Origin: Pontibacter korlensis
GTDB taxonomy: Bacteria > Bacteroidota > Bacteroidia > Cytophagales > Hymenobacteraceae
Length of the DNA stretch: 64,000 bases
Direction: 5' to 3'
Assembly: GCF_000973725.1 (NCBI RefSeq)
Contig: NZ_CP009621.1
Location: forward strand, 2,501,001-2,565,000
Shown: positions 56,759-64,000 of the stretch, one piece after another
Position numbering within the stretch: position 1 is the stretch's first letter
Layout of the letters: each line of letters starts with the position of its first letter
Translations under genes and position numbers: made by a program
The notes under the pieces: model-generated
What the model was told of the DNA's origin: nothing
What the model saw: the letters and a program-made list of their open reading frames with translations, nothing else
Databases searched by the model: none

Positions 56759-57982
56759 TTATGCTACCTTCAGTTGCTTCAGGCTGGACTTCTCAAATTT
56801 TTCGCGGGCATAATCACCGGTGATAACCAGTTCTTTGGTTCCTTCTTCTGATGGAAGCTCAAACATGGCATCTGTCATGATACCTTCGCAGATAGAGCGA
56901 AGACCACGTGCACCAAGCTTATACTCTGCAGCTTTCTCCACAATGTACTCCAGCGCACTCTCATCAAAAGAGAGGTTGATGTTTTCCATCTCAAACAGGC
57001 GCTTGTACTGCTTCACTATAGAGTTCTTTGGCTCCAGCAGGATCAGACGCAGAGTCTCTTTATCCAGCGGGTTCAGGTGTGTAGCTACCGGTAAACGACC
57101 TATCAGTTCCGGAATCAGACCGAAGTTCTTCAGGTCTTGTGCCGTCATGTACTTCAGGAAGTTCTCTTTCTCTTCCGCCTCATCCATTTTAGACTTGGAG
57201 AAACCAATAGGACGGGTGTTCAGTCTGTTTTTGATAATTCTATCAATGCCAACAAAGGCACCACCACAAATAAACAGGATGTTCTCCGTGTTTACAGTAA
57301 TCATCTTTTGTTCAGGGTGCTTACGCCCACCTTGTGGCGGAACGTTTACAGTAGTACCTTCTAAAAGTTTTAGCAGAGCCTGTTGTACACCCTCACCGCT
57401 CACATCACGAGTGATTGATGGGTTGTCGCTCTTACGGGCAATCTTGTCGATCTCGTCGATGTAAACAATGCCACGCTCAGCTGCCTCTACGTTATAGTCA
57501 GCTGCCTGCAGTAGGCGCGTAAGTATACTTTCCACGTCCTCGCCCACATAACCAGCCTCGGTTAGTACAGTAGCATCGGCAATACAAAATGGCACCTGCA
57601 GGATACCAGCCATCATACGAGCCAGGTAAGTTTTACCCGTACCTGTTTCACCTACCATTATGATGTTAGACTTTTCAATCACCACATCATCCTCAGTTGG
57701 CTGCTGCATCAGTCGCTTATAGTGGTTATATACCGCTACCGACATTACCTTTTTGGCCTCATCCTGACCTACCACGAACTGATCAAGGTAGGTTTTCATT
57801 TCTTTAGGCTTCATCAGGTTGAACTTCGGAGTTCTACTGCTTGCGCGTATCTTGTTCTCCTCATTCAAAATCTGCTGTGCCTGACCGATACAACGATCAC
57901 AAATGTGCGCGTTGATACCGGATATCATCACCGATACATCCTTCTTGTTTTTGCCGCAAAATGAGCAAGTAATTTCTGCCAT
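56759..57982 (-). CDS. clpX: ATP-dependent Clp protease ATP-binding subunit ClpX
   Basis: The protein has 407 residues. The N-terminal zinc domain has Cys6, Cys9, Cys28 and Cys31 (CSFCG, CDRC). The AAA+ core has Walker A GETGTGKT (first positions GE instead of the common GP), Walker B VYIDEIDK, the pore loop GYVGEDV and the IGF-type ClpP-docking loop of family members ([13 protein letters not shown]). The protein unfolds substrates for ClpP. It has its own promoter and lies 355 bases from clpP. Confidence 0.97.
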   Translation of the reverse strand: MAEITCSFCGKNKKDVSVMISGINAHICDRCIGQAQQILNEENKIRASSRTPKFNLMKPKEMKTYLDQFVVGQDEAKKVMSVAVYNHYKRLMQQPTEDDVVIEKSNIIMVGETGTGKTYLARMMAGILQVPFCIADATVLTEAGYVGEDVESILTRLLQAADYNVEAAERGIVYIDEIDKIARKSDNPSITRDVSGEGVQQALLKLLEGTTVNVPPQGGRKHPEQKMITVNTENILFICGGAFVGIDRIIKNRLNTRPIGFSKSKMDEAEEKENFLKYMTAQDLKNFGLIPELIGRLPVATHLNPLDKETLRLILLEPKNSIVKQYKRLFEMENINLSFDESALEYIVEKAAEYKLGARGLRSICEGIMTDAMFELPSEEGTKELVITGDYAREKFEKSSLKQLKVA

Positions 57983-58033
57983 AAGAAACGATTGATCCAG
58001 AGTAGTTTACGCATCTTTTTCAAATGCGTAAAG

Positions 58034-58063
58034 CAAAGGTACAAAATTGAATACTTATACAAG
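58034..58063 (-). promoter_or_regulatory. clpX promoter
   Basis: On the minus strand TACCTTTG (58034-58041) matches the -7 box exactly. CTTG (58060-58063) is a weak -33 box 18 nt upstream. The leader would be about 45 nt. Confidence 0.6.
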
Positions 58064-58277
58064 TAGAAAAAATTCGATCCAAACGCTTGAATGCCGTTCA
58101 AACACAGGTATAAATTTTAAGATAAGTATTTTTCTATTTTTATGTATAATGCTGACCACTAGATAGTTGCATTGTAGAGATTTGCACAGTGGTATGTGGA
58201 TAAATTTTTTACTAAAGCTACGTTTTAATGCTAAGTCTGGTTCTAAAACCATCCCTTCTAAGTGCAAAGTGTGCAAA

Positions 58278-58314
58278 ATAAAACCCCGCATCGGGTGTCG
58301 GTGCGGGGTTTTAT
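58278..58314 (-). terminator. clpP terminator
   Basis: A perfect 13-bp stem (58278-58290 with 58302-58314) has a GC core (ACCCCGCA) and AT ends, 24 bases after the clpP stop. Confidence 0.88.
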
Positions 58315-58337
58315 ATACTATAAATTATATTTTAGAT

Positions 58338-59039
58338 TTATGATACCTTACGGGTTAGTACCTCGTCGATCAGGCCATACTCCTTGGCTTCTTCGGCACG
58401 CATCCAGTAGTCACGGTCAGAGTTGTCGTATACTTCCTGGTATGATTTGCCAGAATGGTCAGCAAGGATTTCATACAGTTCTTTCTTCAGCTTCAGGATT
58501 TCACGCGCTGTGATTTCGATATCAGAAGCCTGACCTTGCGCACCACCCATTGGCTGGTGAATCATGATACGGGCATGCGGTAGGGCAGAGCGCTTGTTCT
58601 TAGCGCCACCTGCTAATAGTACAGCACCCATGGAAGCTGCCAAGCCAGTACAGATTGTAGCAACGTCAGGGCTTACATATTGCATAGTGTCATAAATACC
58701 AAGACCGGCATACACTGAGCCACCCGGGCTGTTGATGTATAGCAGAATGTCTTTCTTGGCATCCGCCGACTCCAGGAACAGTAGCTGGGCTGTAATGATG
58801 TTAGCGATAAAGTCATCAACCTGCGTACCCAGGAAAATGATCCGGTCCATGATAAGGCGTGAGAACACGTCAATTTCACGGAAGTTAGTAGGTCTTTCTT
58901 CAATTACGGAGCGCGTCATGCTTTCGATTGTGTGCATGGCTCTGCCCTCTACATGGTTAATATATTGGTCTACGCCCAGGCTGCTCATGCCCTGGCCTTT
59001 TACAGCAAATTTGCGGAACTCGTCTTTGTTAAACATCAT
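58338..59039 (-). CDS. clpP: ATP-dependent Clp protease proteolytic subunit ClpP
   Basis: The protein has 233 residues. The catalytic triad is Ser136 ([10 protein letters not shown]), His161 ([10 protein letters not shown]) and probably Asp210 (SDRDYWM). A second Met codon follows the first. The N-terminal stretch of about 45 residues is a little longer than in E. coli and may include a propeptide ([12 protein letters not shown] start of the mature form). It forms the tetradecameric protease with ClpX. Confidence 0.97.
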   Translation of the reverse strand: MMFNKDEFRKFAVKGQGMSSLGVDQYINHVEGRAMHTIESMTRSVIEERPTNFREIDVFSRLIMDRIIFLGTQVDDFIANIITAQLLFLESADAKKDILLYINSPGGSVYAGLGIYDTMQYVSPDVATICTGLAASMGAVLLAGGAKNKRSALPHARIMIHQPMGGAQGQASDIEITAREILKLKKELYEILADHSGKSYQEVYDNSDRDYWMRAEEAKEYGLIDEVLTRKVS

Positions 59040-59069
59040 GTTGTTTAGGTTTACGGTTTTCTCAAAAAT

Positions 59070-59102
59070 AAAAAAGTCCTTCTAATATCGAAGGACTTTT
59101 TT
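59070..59102 (-). terminator. tig terminator
   Basis: AAAAAAGTCCTTC (59070-59082) pairs perfectly with GAAGGACTTTTTT (59090-59102). It lies between tig and clpP, so the two genes are probably transcribed separately. Confidence 0.88.
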
Positions 59103-59127
59103 ATAAAGTTATGTATGTGCGTTCTGC

Positions 59128-60450
59128 TTAGAACGACATATTTCTGAAGTCCTCTGATGTGATAGTCTTCTCCACAACAGTCATCTTCTCTTTAAGTTTA
59201 GCGAGCACCTTCTCGGCCAGCAGTTGCTCGTACTCGTTGATGTAGTTACGGCCGTTGTCCTGCTGCAGATACTGCTGAGCATAGTTGTTCATGCTTTCCA
59301 TCAGTTCTTCAGGTACCTCCGGCATGTTGAACTGGGCAAGCATCTTCTCTTTAGTAGCTTCCACTACTTCCTCATTTGTCACTTTCAGCTCGTTCTCCTC
59401 AACAACCTTGTTCTTGATCATTGACCACTTCAGCTCGCGCACATACTGATCGAAGTTTTCCTCAATTTGCTCAGCAGTAAGCTTGCCTTCGTTTGTCACC
59501 TGGATCCAACGCTTGAAGAATTCTGTAGGTAATTCTACTTCTACGTTGTCAACCAGTGTATCGATGATATTACGGTACAGAAGGTTGTCAGCCTCACGCT
59601 CATAGTTCTCCAGGATAGTCTCGCGGATCTTAGCGTCAAACTCCTCTTCTGTTTTTACTTCGTCTTTACCGAAAAGCTTATCGAAAAGTTCTTGGTTTAG
59701 CTCAGCAGGCTCTGTACGGTTGATCTTTTCAACGATGAATTCAAACTCACCGTTCAGGTCAGCCACAGCCTCTTTGCTCAGGCCAGTTACGTGTGCCAAA
59801 GCAGCGTTGTCGTCGCCGAAAGTCTTGCGGATATCGAAACGGATTACGTCGTCAGCCTTAACACCAACAAACTTATCCTGGCCTTCTACCACACGGCTAG
59901 TAGGGATCAGCGTCTTAGACTGGAACTCACCATCTACCTGCTTCAACTCACCAGAGATGAAGTCACCTTGCTCAGATGTTTCCGGGTTGATTGTCTTACC
60001 AAACTGGCGCTTCAGGTTTTCGTAAGCCTCGTCAATTGTTTTCTTGTCCAGTTCAACTTTGAAGCCCTCTACGCTTTTATCAAGAGGAAGGTTGATTTCT
60101 GGCAGTAAGCCTACCTGGTAGGTAAACTCAAATGTCTTTTGGTTATCCCAGTCAATTTCTGGCTGGTCATTCTCTGGAAGTGGCTCTCCCAGTAATTTTA
60201 CATCGTTTTCACGGATATACTTAGAGATTTCCTCCTGAAGCGTTTTGTTGATTTGCTCCACTAGGATGCTCTTTCCATACATCTTCTTTACAAGCCCTGC
60301 AGGTACTTTACCAGGTCTGAAGCCTTTAATCTGAGCTTTTTTGCTGAATTCTTTTACCTGCTGGTCTACTTTCTGTGCGTAGTCCGCCTCTTCCAGTACC
60401 ACCTTCAGTTGCGCATTGGTGCTGTCGGTTTGGTTTAATGTAATATTCAA
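59128..60450 (-). CDS. tig: Trigger factor
   Basis: The protein has 440 residues. The N-terminal ribosome-binding domain is visible with KAQIKGFRPGKVPAGLVKKMYGKS, the family signature near residues 35-55. A FKBP-like middle part (about 150-240) seems reduced, as seen in Bacteroidota, and the C-terminal helical arms follow. The chaperone receives nascent chains at the ribosome exit. It is the first of the tig, clpP, clpX series on the minus strand. Confidence 0.94.
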   Translation of the reverse strand: MNITLNQTDSTNAQLKVVLEEADYAQKVDQQVKEFSKKAQIKGFRPGKVPAGLVKKMYGKSILVEQINKTLQEEISKYIRENDVKLLGEPLPENDQPEIDWDNQKTFEFTYQVGLLPEINLPLDKSVEGFKVELDKKTIDEAYENLKRQFGKTINPETSEQGDFISGELKQVDGEFQSKTLIPTSRVVEGQDKFVGVKADDVIRFDIRKTFGDDNAALAHVTGLSKEAVADLNGEFEFIVEKINRTEPAELNQELFDKLFGKDEVKTEEEFDAKIRETILENYEREADNLLYRNIIDTLVDNVEVELPTEFFKRWIQVTNEGKLTAEQIEENFDQYVRELKWSMIKNKVVEENELKVTNEEVVEATKEKMLAQFNMPEVPEELMESMNNYAQQYLQQDNGRNYINEYEQLLAEKVLAKLKEKMTVVEKTITSEDFRNMSF

Positions 60451-60490
60451 GGCTTATAAAAATTTAGATTTTAGAAATATCTACTAAAAA

Positions 60491-60521
60491 CAAACCCCCA
60501 ACAATGGCTGTTGAGGGTTCG
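60491..60521 (-). terminator. Terminator of tRNA-Leu
   Basis: AACCCCCAACA (60493-60503) and TGTTGAGGGTT (60509-60519) pair with one G-U wobble on the minus-strand transcript. T-rich sequence follows it (about 60481-60492). Confidence 0.75.
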
Positions 60522-60531
60522 TAATGTTTGT

Positions 60532-60612
60532 GCGGATGGAGGGACTCGAACCCCCATGCCTCGCAGCGCTAGATCCTAAGTCTAGTGCGTCTACCAATTT
60601 CGCCACATCCGC
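60532..60612 (-). tRNA. tRNA-Leu (anticodon UAG)
   Basis: The minus strand folds as a standard class II tRNA of 81 nt. The acceptor stem is GCGGATG/CATCCGC. The anticodon stem CTAGA/TCTAG encloses a loop with TAG. There is a long variable arm and a GTTCGAGT T loop. The CCA end is not encoded. The anticodon reads CUN leucine codons, mainly CUA. Confidence 0.96.
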
Positions 60613-60640
60613 TTGAGTGTGCTTGTTTGTTTTAGTGTTG

Positions 60641-60671
60641 CAAAGGTAAGCAACGTTTTTTTAAATGCAAT
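60641..60671 (-). promoter_or_regulatory. Promoter of tRNA-Leu
   Basis: On the minus strand TACCTTTG (60641-60648) is an exact -7 box, with ATTG (60668-60671) as -33 at 19-nt spacing. This is the same pair of boxes as before rpsF. The leader is about 22 nt. Confidence 0.7.
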
Positions 60672-60860
60672 ACCTCTTTCAAAAATTTCTTAAATATTTT
60701 TCGATCTGCATATATAACCCCTCCTAAAAGCTTTCAATACTGGCATTTATTGGTTGCATATTATAATCAGTTATATTTGAAACTTATAACGCAGCCAGCT
60801 TATTTATACTTATAGTGTGGGCTACTAAACTGGCAGCACCCTACATCATAGTTGTAAAAC

Positions 60861-63053
60861 ATGATCGATTTAGAAGCAGAACGCAAAGAGATACTCAGGC
60901 ACTACAGGAGGTTACTACGGCATGCTAAGCCTTTCTTAAAGGACAACGATGCCAAAATCATCAAGAAGGCATTTAATACCTCGCTGGAGGCACACAAAGA
61001 TATGCGCCGCAAGTCTGGTGAGCCTTATATCCTGCACCCGCTGGCTGTAGCTCAGATCGCGGTAGAGGAGATTGGTTTGGGTACTACTTCCATTGTGGCA
61101 GCCCTGCTACACGATGTAGTAGAGGATACTGAGTTGGAGACTGCAGACATCGAGCGTGAGTTTGGGCCTAGTGTGGCTAAGATCATTGAAGGGCTTACCA
61201 AGATCTCCGGTGTTTTTGATTACGGTACTTCACAGCAGGCGGAGAACTTCCGTAAGATGCTGCTTACCCTGAGTGATGATGTACGCGTTATACTTATAAA
61301 GCTGGCCGATCGCCTGCATAACATGCGTACCTTGGGCAGTATGCCGCGCCACAAGCAGCTCAAGATTGCTTCCGAAACAATGTACCTGTATGCACCTCTG
61401 GCGCACCGCCTGGGTTTGTATGCCATCAAGTCGGAGCTGGAGGACCTGTACCTTAAGTATACCGACACCGACACTTATAAAGATATATCCCGAAAGGTAA
61501 GGCAGACACGCAGTGCCCGAAATAAATTTATTAAAGACTTTATACACCCTATTGAGGATGAGCTTCGGAAGTATGGCTTTAAGTTTAACATCAAAGGCAG
61601 GCCCAAGTCAATCTACTCTATCCTTAAAAAGATAAAGAAGCAAAACATAACCTTTGATGAGATCTACGACCTGTTTGCTATCAGGATCATTCTGGATGTG
61701 CCGCTGGAGAACGAGAAGGCGGCCTGCTGGCAGGTGTACTCTATTATAACAGACTTTTACCAGCCTAACCCGGACCGCCTGCGCGACTGGGTAAATACAC
61801 CTAAGGCGAACGGATACGAGTCGCTGCACACAACTGTCATGAGTAAATCGGGGCAGTGGGTAGAGGTGCAGATACGTACCCGCCGAATGGATGAGATTGC
61901 TGAGCGAGGCTACGCAGCTCACTGGAAGTATAAAACAGAAGGAGCAGCTTCGGCAGAGTCTGGCTTGGAGCAGTGGATTAACAAGGTGCGCGATATGCTG
62001 GAGAACAACACCGCCAACGCACTGGAGTTCATGGACGAGTTCCGCAAGAACCTGTTTGTAGAGGAGGTGTTTGTGTTTACGCCGAAAGGAGAACTCATTA
62101 TACTTCCAGATAAATCTACGGCGCTGGACTTCGCTTTCGAAATTCACTCCCAGATTGGTTTGCATTGCCTTGGTGCTAAGGTAAACCAGAAGCTGGTGCC
62201 ACTTAGCTATAAGCTGAAGAACGGAGACCAGGTCGAAATCCTGACTTCGCAAAAGCAGAAGCCAAACGAAGAGTGGCTGCAGTATGTGGTTACTTCGAAG
62301 GCTCGTACACGCATTAAAGATGCGTTGCGGGAGGAGCGTAAGAATAAGGCTGAGCAGGGTAAGGCAATGCTGGAGGCAAGAATGCAGTATATAGGTGTAG
62401 CTGATAATCAGCAGAACTTAAACAAGCTGCAGGCTTTCTTCAATGTAGCGACCTTACAGGATCTTTATTATAGAATAGCTACCGGACATATCGATATAAA
62501 AAACATCAAAGAGGTTATCTTTACAGCTGCCGCTGATAAGGTCGCTTCTATGCTTGACCCGAAGAGCTTCGACAGGGAAGTACAGAAGATAAGAGGGGTA
62601 ACTTCGGATATGTTGGTGATAGGGGAGAGTACAGACAATTGGGACTACAAGATGTCTAAGTGCTGCAACCCAATCCCGGGCGACGATGTGTTTGGTTTCC
62701 AGACAGAGGAAGACGGCATCGAGATACACCGAACAAACTGCAAGCGCGGCATTGAGCTAATGTCGAACTACGGCAACCGCATTATAAAAGCGAAGTGGAC
62801 AGAGCAGAAGGAGCTGGCATTCCTGGCTGGTATCCGCATCAAAGGAACTGACCGTGTTGGTCTGGTAAATGATTTGACCAAGGTTATCTCCACCAGCTTA
62901 AAAGTAAACATGCGTTCCATCACCATCGATTCTAACGACGGTATCTTTGAGGGGAACATCATGGTTTTTGTTAACAACACAGGGCACCTCGACAAGCTTA
63001 TCCAGCGCATGAGCAAGGTGAACGGAATTCTCTCCGTGGAGCGTTTCGATTAA
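60861..63053 (+). CDS. Bifunctional (p)ppGpp synthetase/hydrolase (Rel/SpoT)
   Basis: The protein has 730 residues. The HD hydrolase domain has HPLAVAQIA and HDVVEDTE (about residues 50-90). The synthetase domain has [21 protein letters not shown] and YESLHTTV (about 250-330). TGS ([14 protein letters not shown], about 405-465), a linker domain with [10 protein letters not shown] and a C-terminal ACT domain ([20 protein letters not shown]) follow. The full set of domains suggests both activities. It controls the stringent response. It starts the co-directional group spoT-like, fur-like, STAS and purA. Confidence 0.94.
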   Translation: MIDLEAERKEILRHYRRLLRHAKPFLKDNDAKIIKKAFNTSLEAHKDMRRKSGEPYILHPLAVAQIAVEEIGLGTTSIVAALLHDVVEDTELETADIEREFGPSVAKIIEGLTKISGVFDYGTSQQAENFRKMLLTLSDDVRVILIKLADRLHNMRTLGSMPRHKQLKIASETMYLYAPLAHRLGLYAIKSELEDLYLKYTDTDTYKDISRKVRQTRSARNKFIKDFIHPIEDELRKYGFKFNIKGRPKSIYSILKKIKKQNITFDEIYDLFAIRIILDVPLENEKAACWQVYSIITDFYQPNPDRLRDWVNTPKANGYESLHTTVMSKSGQWVEVQIRTRRMDEIAERGYAAHWKYKTEGAASAESGLEQWINKVRDMLENNTANALEFMDEFRKNLFVEEVFVFTPKGELIILPDKSTALDFAFEIHSQIGLHCLGAKVNQKLVPLSYKLKNGDQVEILTSQKQKPNEEWLQYVVTSKARTRIKDALREERKNKAEQGKAMLEARMQYIGVADNQQNLNKLQAFFNVATLQDLYYRIATGHIDIKNIKEVIFTAAADKVASMLDPKSFDREVQKIRGVTSDMLVIGESTDNWDYKMSKCCNPIPGDDVFGFQTEEDGIEIHRTNCKRGIELMSNYGNRIIKAKWTEQKELAFLAGIRIKGTDRVGLVNDLTKVISTSLKVNMRSITIDSNDGIFEGNIMVFVNNTGHLDKLIQRMSKVNGILSVERFD

Positions 63054-63081
63054 GAGGAGCTTGTATACTAATAGAAGAGAA

Positions 63082-63582
63082 ATGGCATTAGATAAAAAGA
63101 AGTTCGAAGAAGTAAAAAAGATCTTCACTGCATACTTAGAAAGCAAAGGCCTACGTAAAACACCAGAGCGTTACGCTATTCTGGAGGAGATCTACTCCAG
63201 CGACGGGCACTTTGATGTGGAATCGCTCTACATCAGCATGAAAAACAAAAACTACCGCGTAAGTAGAGCCACTGTCTATAACACACTGGACCTGCTGGTA
63301 GAGAACGACCTGGTGAGCAAGCACCAGTTTGGTCGTAACCTGGCACAGTATGAGAAGTCGTACGGATACCGCCAGCACGACCACGTAATATGTACTGAAT
63401 GCCACAAGGTGGTGGAGTTTTGCGACCCGCGTGTGCATCAGATTCAAAGTTTGGTGGGTGAACTGTTAAATTTTCATATCTTGCATCACTCCCTGAATCT
63501 ATATGGTATCTGCGGCGATTGCCGTGCTAGAAAAGTGACAGAGGAACTTAAACATGAAGTATCAGACAGAGCTCAAGGATAA
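63082..63582 (+). CDS. Fur family transcriptional regulator
   Basis: The protein has 166 residues from the ATG at 63082 (an ATG-less extension from 63061 is not likely). The N-terminal winged helix is [26 protein letters not shown]...[19 protein letters not shown]. The metal region has [19 protein letters not shown] and [10 protein letters not shown]: the two CxxC pairs form a structural zinc site, the His residues the sensing site. It may regulate iron (Fur), peroxide (PerR) or zinc genes. The end overlaps the STAS gene by 29 bases. Confidence 0.92.
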   Translation: MALDKKKFEEVKKIFTAYLESKGLRKTPERYAILEEIYSSDGHFDVESLYISMKNKNYRVSRATVYNTLDLLVENDLVSKHQFGRNLAQYEKSYGYRQHDHVICTECHKVVEFCDPRVHQIQSLVGELLNFHILHHSLNLYGICGDCRARKVTEELKHEVSDRAQG

Positions 63583-63904
63583 TATCCTTTATATTCGGCT
63601 GGAGGGCGACCTGATTGCAGGCGCAGACACGCAACAAATGATAGACAGCGTGGATGATATGCAGGAAGGAAATGTGTTGCTTTGCGCCGTGGATCTGTCG
63701 AATGTGCGGTTTATGGATAGTAGTGGTATGGGAGTGCTGGTTTCGTTACTTACAAAGTTCCGGAACCGCGGAGGAGAGCTGGTGCTGATAAAGCCATCTG
63801 ACCATATCCGAAAACTATTGATAGTAACTAAGCTAAACGCGATTTTTACAATTGCTGAGAACGATGACTTCGCAGCGCAATTCTTAAAGGAATCAACATA
63901 TTAA
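63554..63904 (+). CDS. STAS domain anti-sigma factor antagonist
   Basis: The protein has 116 residues. The STAS fold is complete: [38 protein letters not shown] with the phosphorylatable Ser in DSSGMG, and the last helices. Such proteins bind an anti-sigma kinase in partner-switching or general stress control. The partner kinase is not nearby. It starts inside the end of the fur gene, 8 bases before purA. Confidence 0.9.
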   Translation: MKYQTELKDNILYIRLEGDLIAGADTQQMIDSVDDMQEGNVLLCAVDLSNVRFMDSSGMGVLVSLLTKFRNRGGELVLIKPSDHIRKLLIVTKLNAIFTIAENDDFAAQFLKESTY

Positions 63905-63912
63905 ATACTTAA

Positions 63913-64000
63913 ATGGCAGTTGACATTTTAATAGGTCTGCAGTGGGGCGACGAAGGCAAAGGAAAGATTGTAGACGTACTTGCTCCGACCTATGACATTG
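63913..64000 (+). CDS. purA: Adenylosuccinate synthetase, 3' partial
   Basis: Only the first 29 codons are in the window. The start MAVDILIGLQWGDEGKGKIV contains the GDEGKGK P-loop motif unique to PurA. The enzyme converts IMP and aspartate to adenylosuccinate in AMP synthesis. It follows the STAS gene after 8 bases. Confidence 0.95.
   Translation, partial: MAVDILIGLQWGDEGKGKIVDVLAPTYDI

Larger units (their letters stand above)
57983..58337 (-). other. Intergenic region between clpX and clpP
   Basis: There is no gene in this stretch. It contains the clpX promoter (58034-58063) and the clpP terminator (58278-58314). The remaining part is AT-rich. Confidence 0.7.

Overview
The window looks like chromosomal DNA from a Bacteroidota bacterium of the order Cytophagales, most likely a Pontibacter/Hymenobacter-type member of the Hymenobacteraceae. 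The reasons are type IX secretion (T9SS) C-terminal sorting domains, an alternative complex III locus joined to an A-type cytochrome oxidase locus, GSCFA-family and LytTR/LytS proteins, promoters with a TAnnTTTG -7 box, and moderate GC content with AT-rich intergenic DNA. The genus is an inference. Only the phylum or order level is well supported by the content.

Region 1 (1-7 kb) holds three T9SS surface-protein genes in a row, the first cut by the window edge. Genes 2 and 3 share a GC-rich 343-bp block that is almost identical, while the DNA on both sides has diverged. A 10-bp motif is found as CTTTAAACCC before two starts and as its reverse complement after two stops. Region 2 (7-21 kb) is a mixed accessory stretch: an S15-type hydrolase, small membrane proteins around a decayed IS110-family element, a TerB-like protein, a FrnE/DsbA thioredoxin-fold protein, a beta-lactamase-fold lipoprotein, a glycosyltransferase-like protein, a TolB-propeller/amidohydrolase fusion, an SDR oxidoreductase and a DUF255 protein. 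Region 3 (21-23.4 kb) has a GSCFA protein and the rpsF-rpsR-rplI ribosomal operon.

Region 4 (23.8-40.4 kb) is the centre of the window. One co-directional run of 16 genes encodes alternative complex III (ActA-F), the cytochrome c oxidase subunits II, I, III, III' and IV, heme A/O synthesis (CtaA, CtaB), a SCO copper chaperone, a DUF420 membrane protein and a small CAMC-motif protein. It starts at a clear Bacteroidota promoter and ends at a 27-bp perfect inverted repeat. Together these genes build a quinol:cytochrome c:oxygen respiratory branch with its cofactor and copper assembly factors.

Region 5 (40.6-51.2 kb) has a very large multi-pass sensor histidine kinase whose stop overlaps the start of a 1162-residue predicted outer-membrane protein, then a convergent LytTR/LytS two-component pair and a lipoprotein. 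Region 6 (51.3-56.4 kb) has a YciI-like protein, HldD, a metal/cofactor ABC importer without its ATPase, QueD-like and LpxB. Region 7 (56.7-64 kb) has the tig, clpP and clpX proteostasis genes (separate terminators), tRNA-Leu(UAG), and a tightly packed spoT/relA, fur, STAS, purA (partial) series.

Across the whole window the 7-mer AAGTATA (or its complement TATACTT) recurs about 60 times on both strands, in coding and non-coding DNA. That is several times more than base composition predicts, and no annotated feature explains it. No prophage, CRISPR array or antiphage system was seen.
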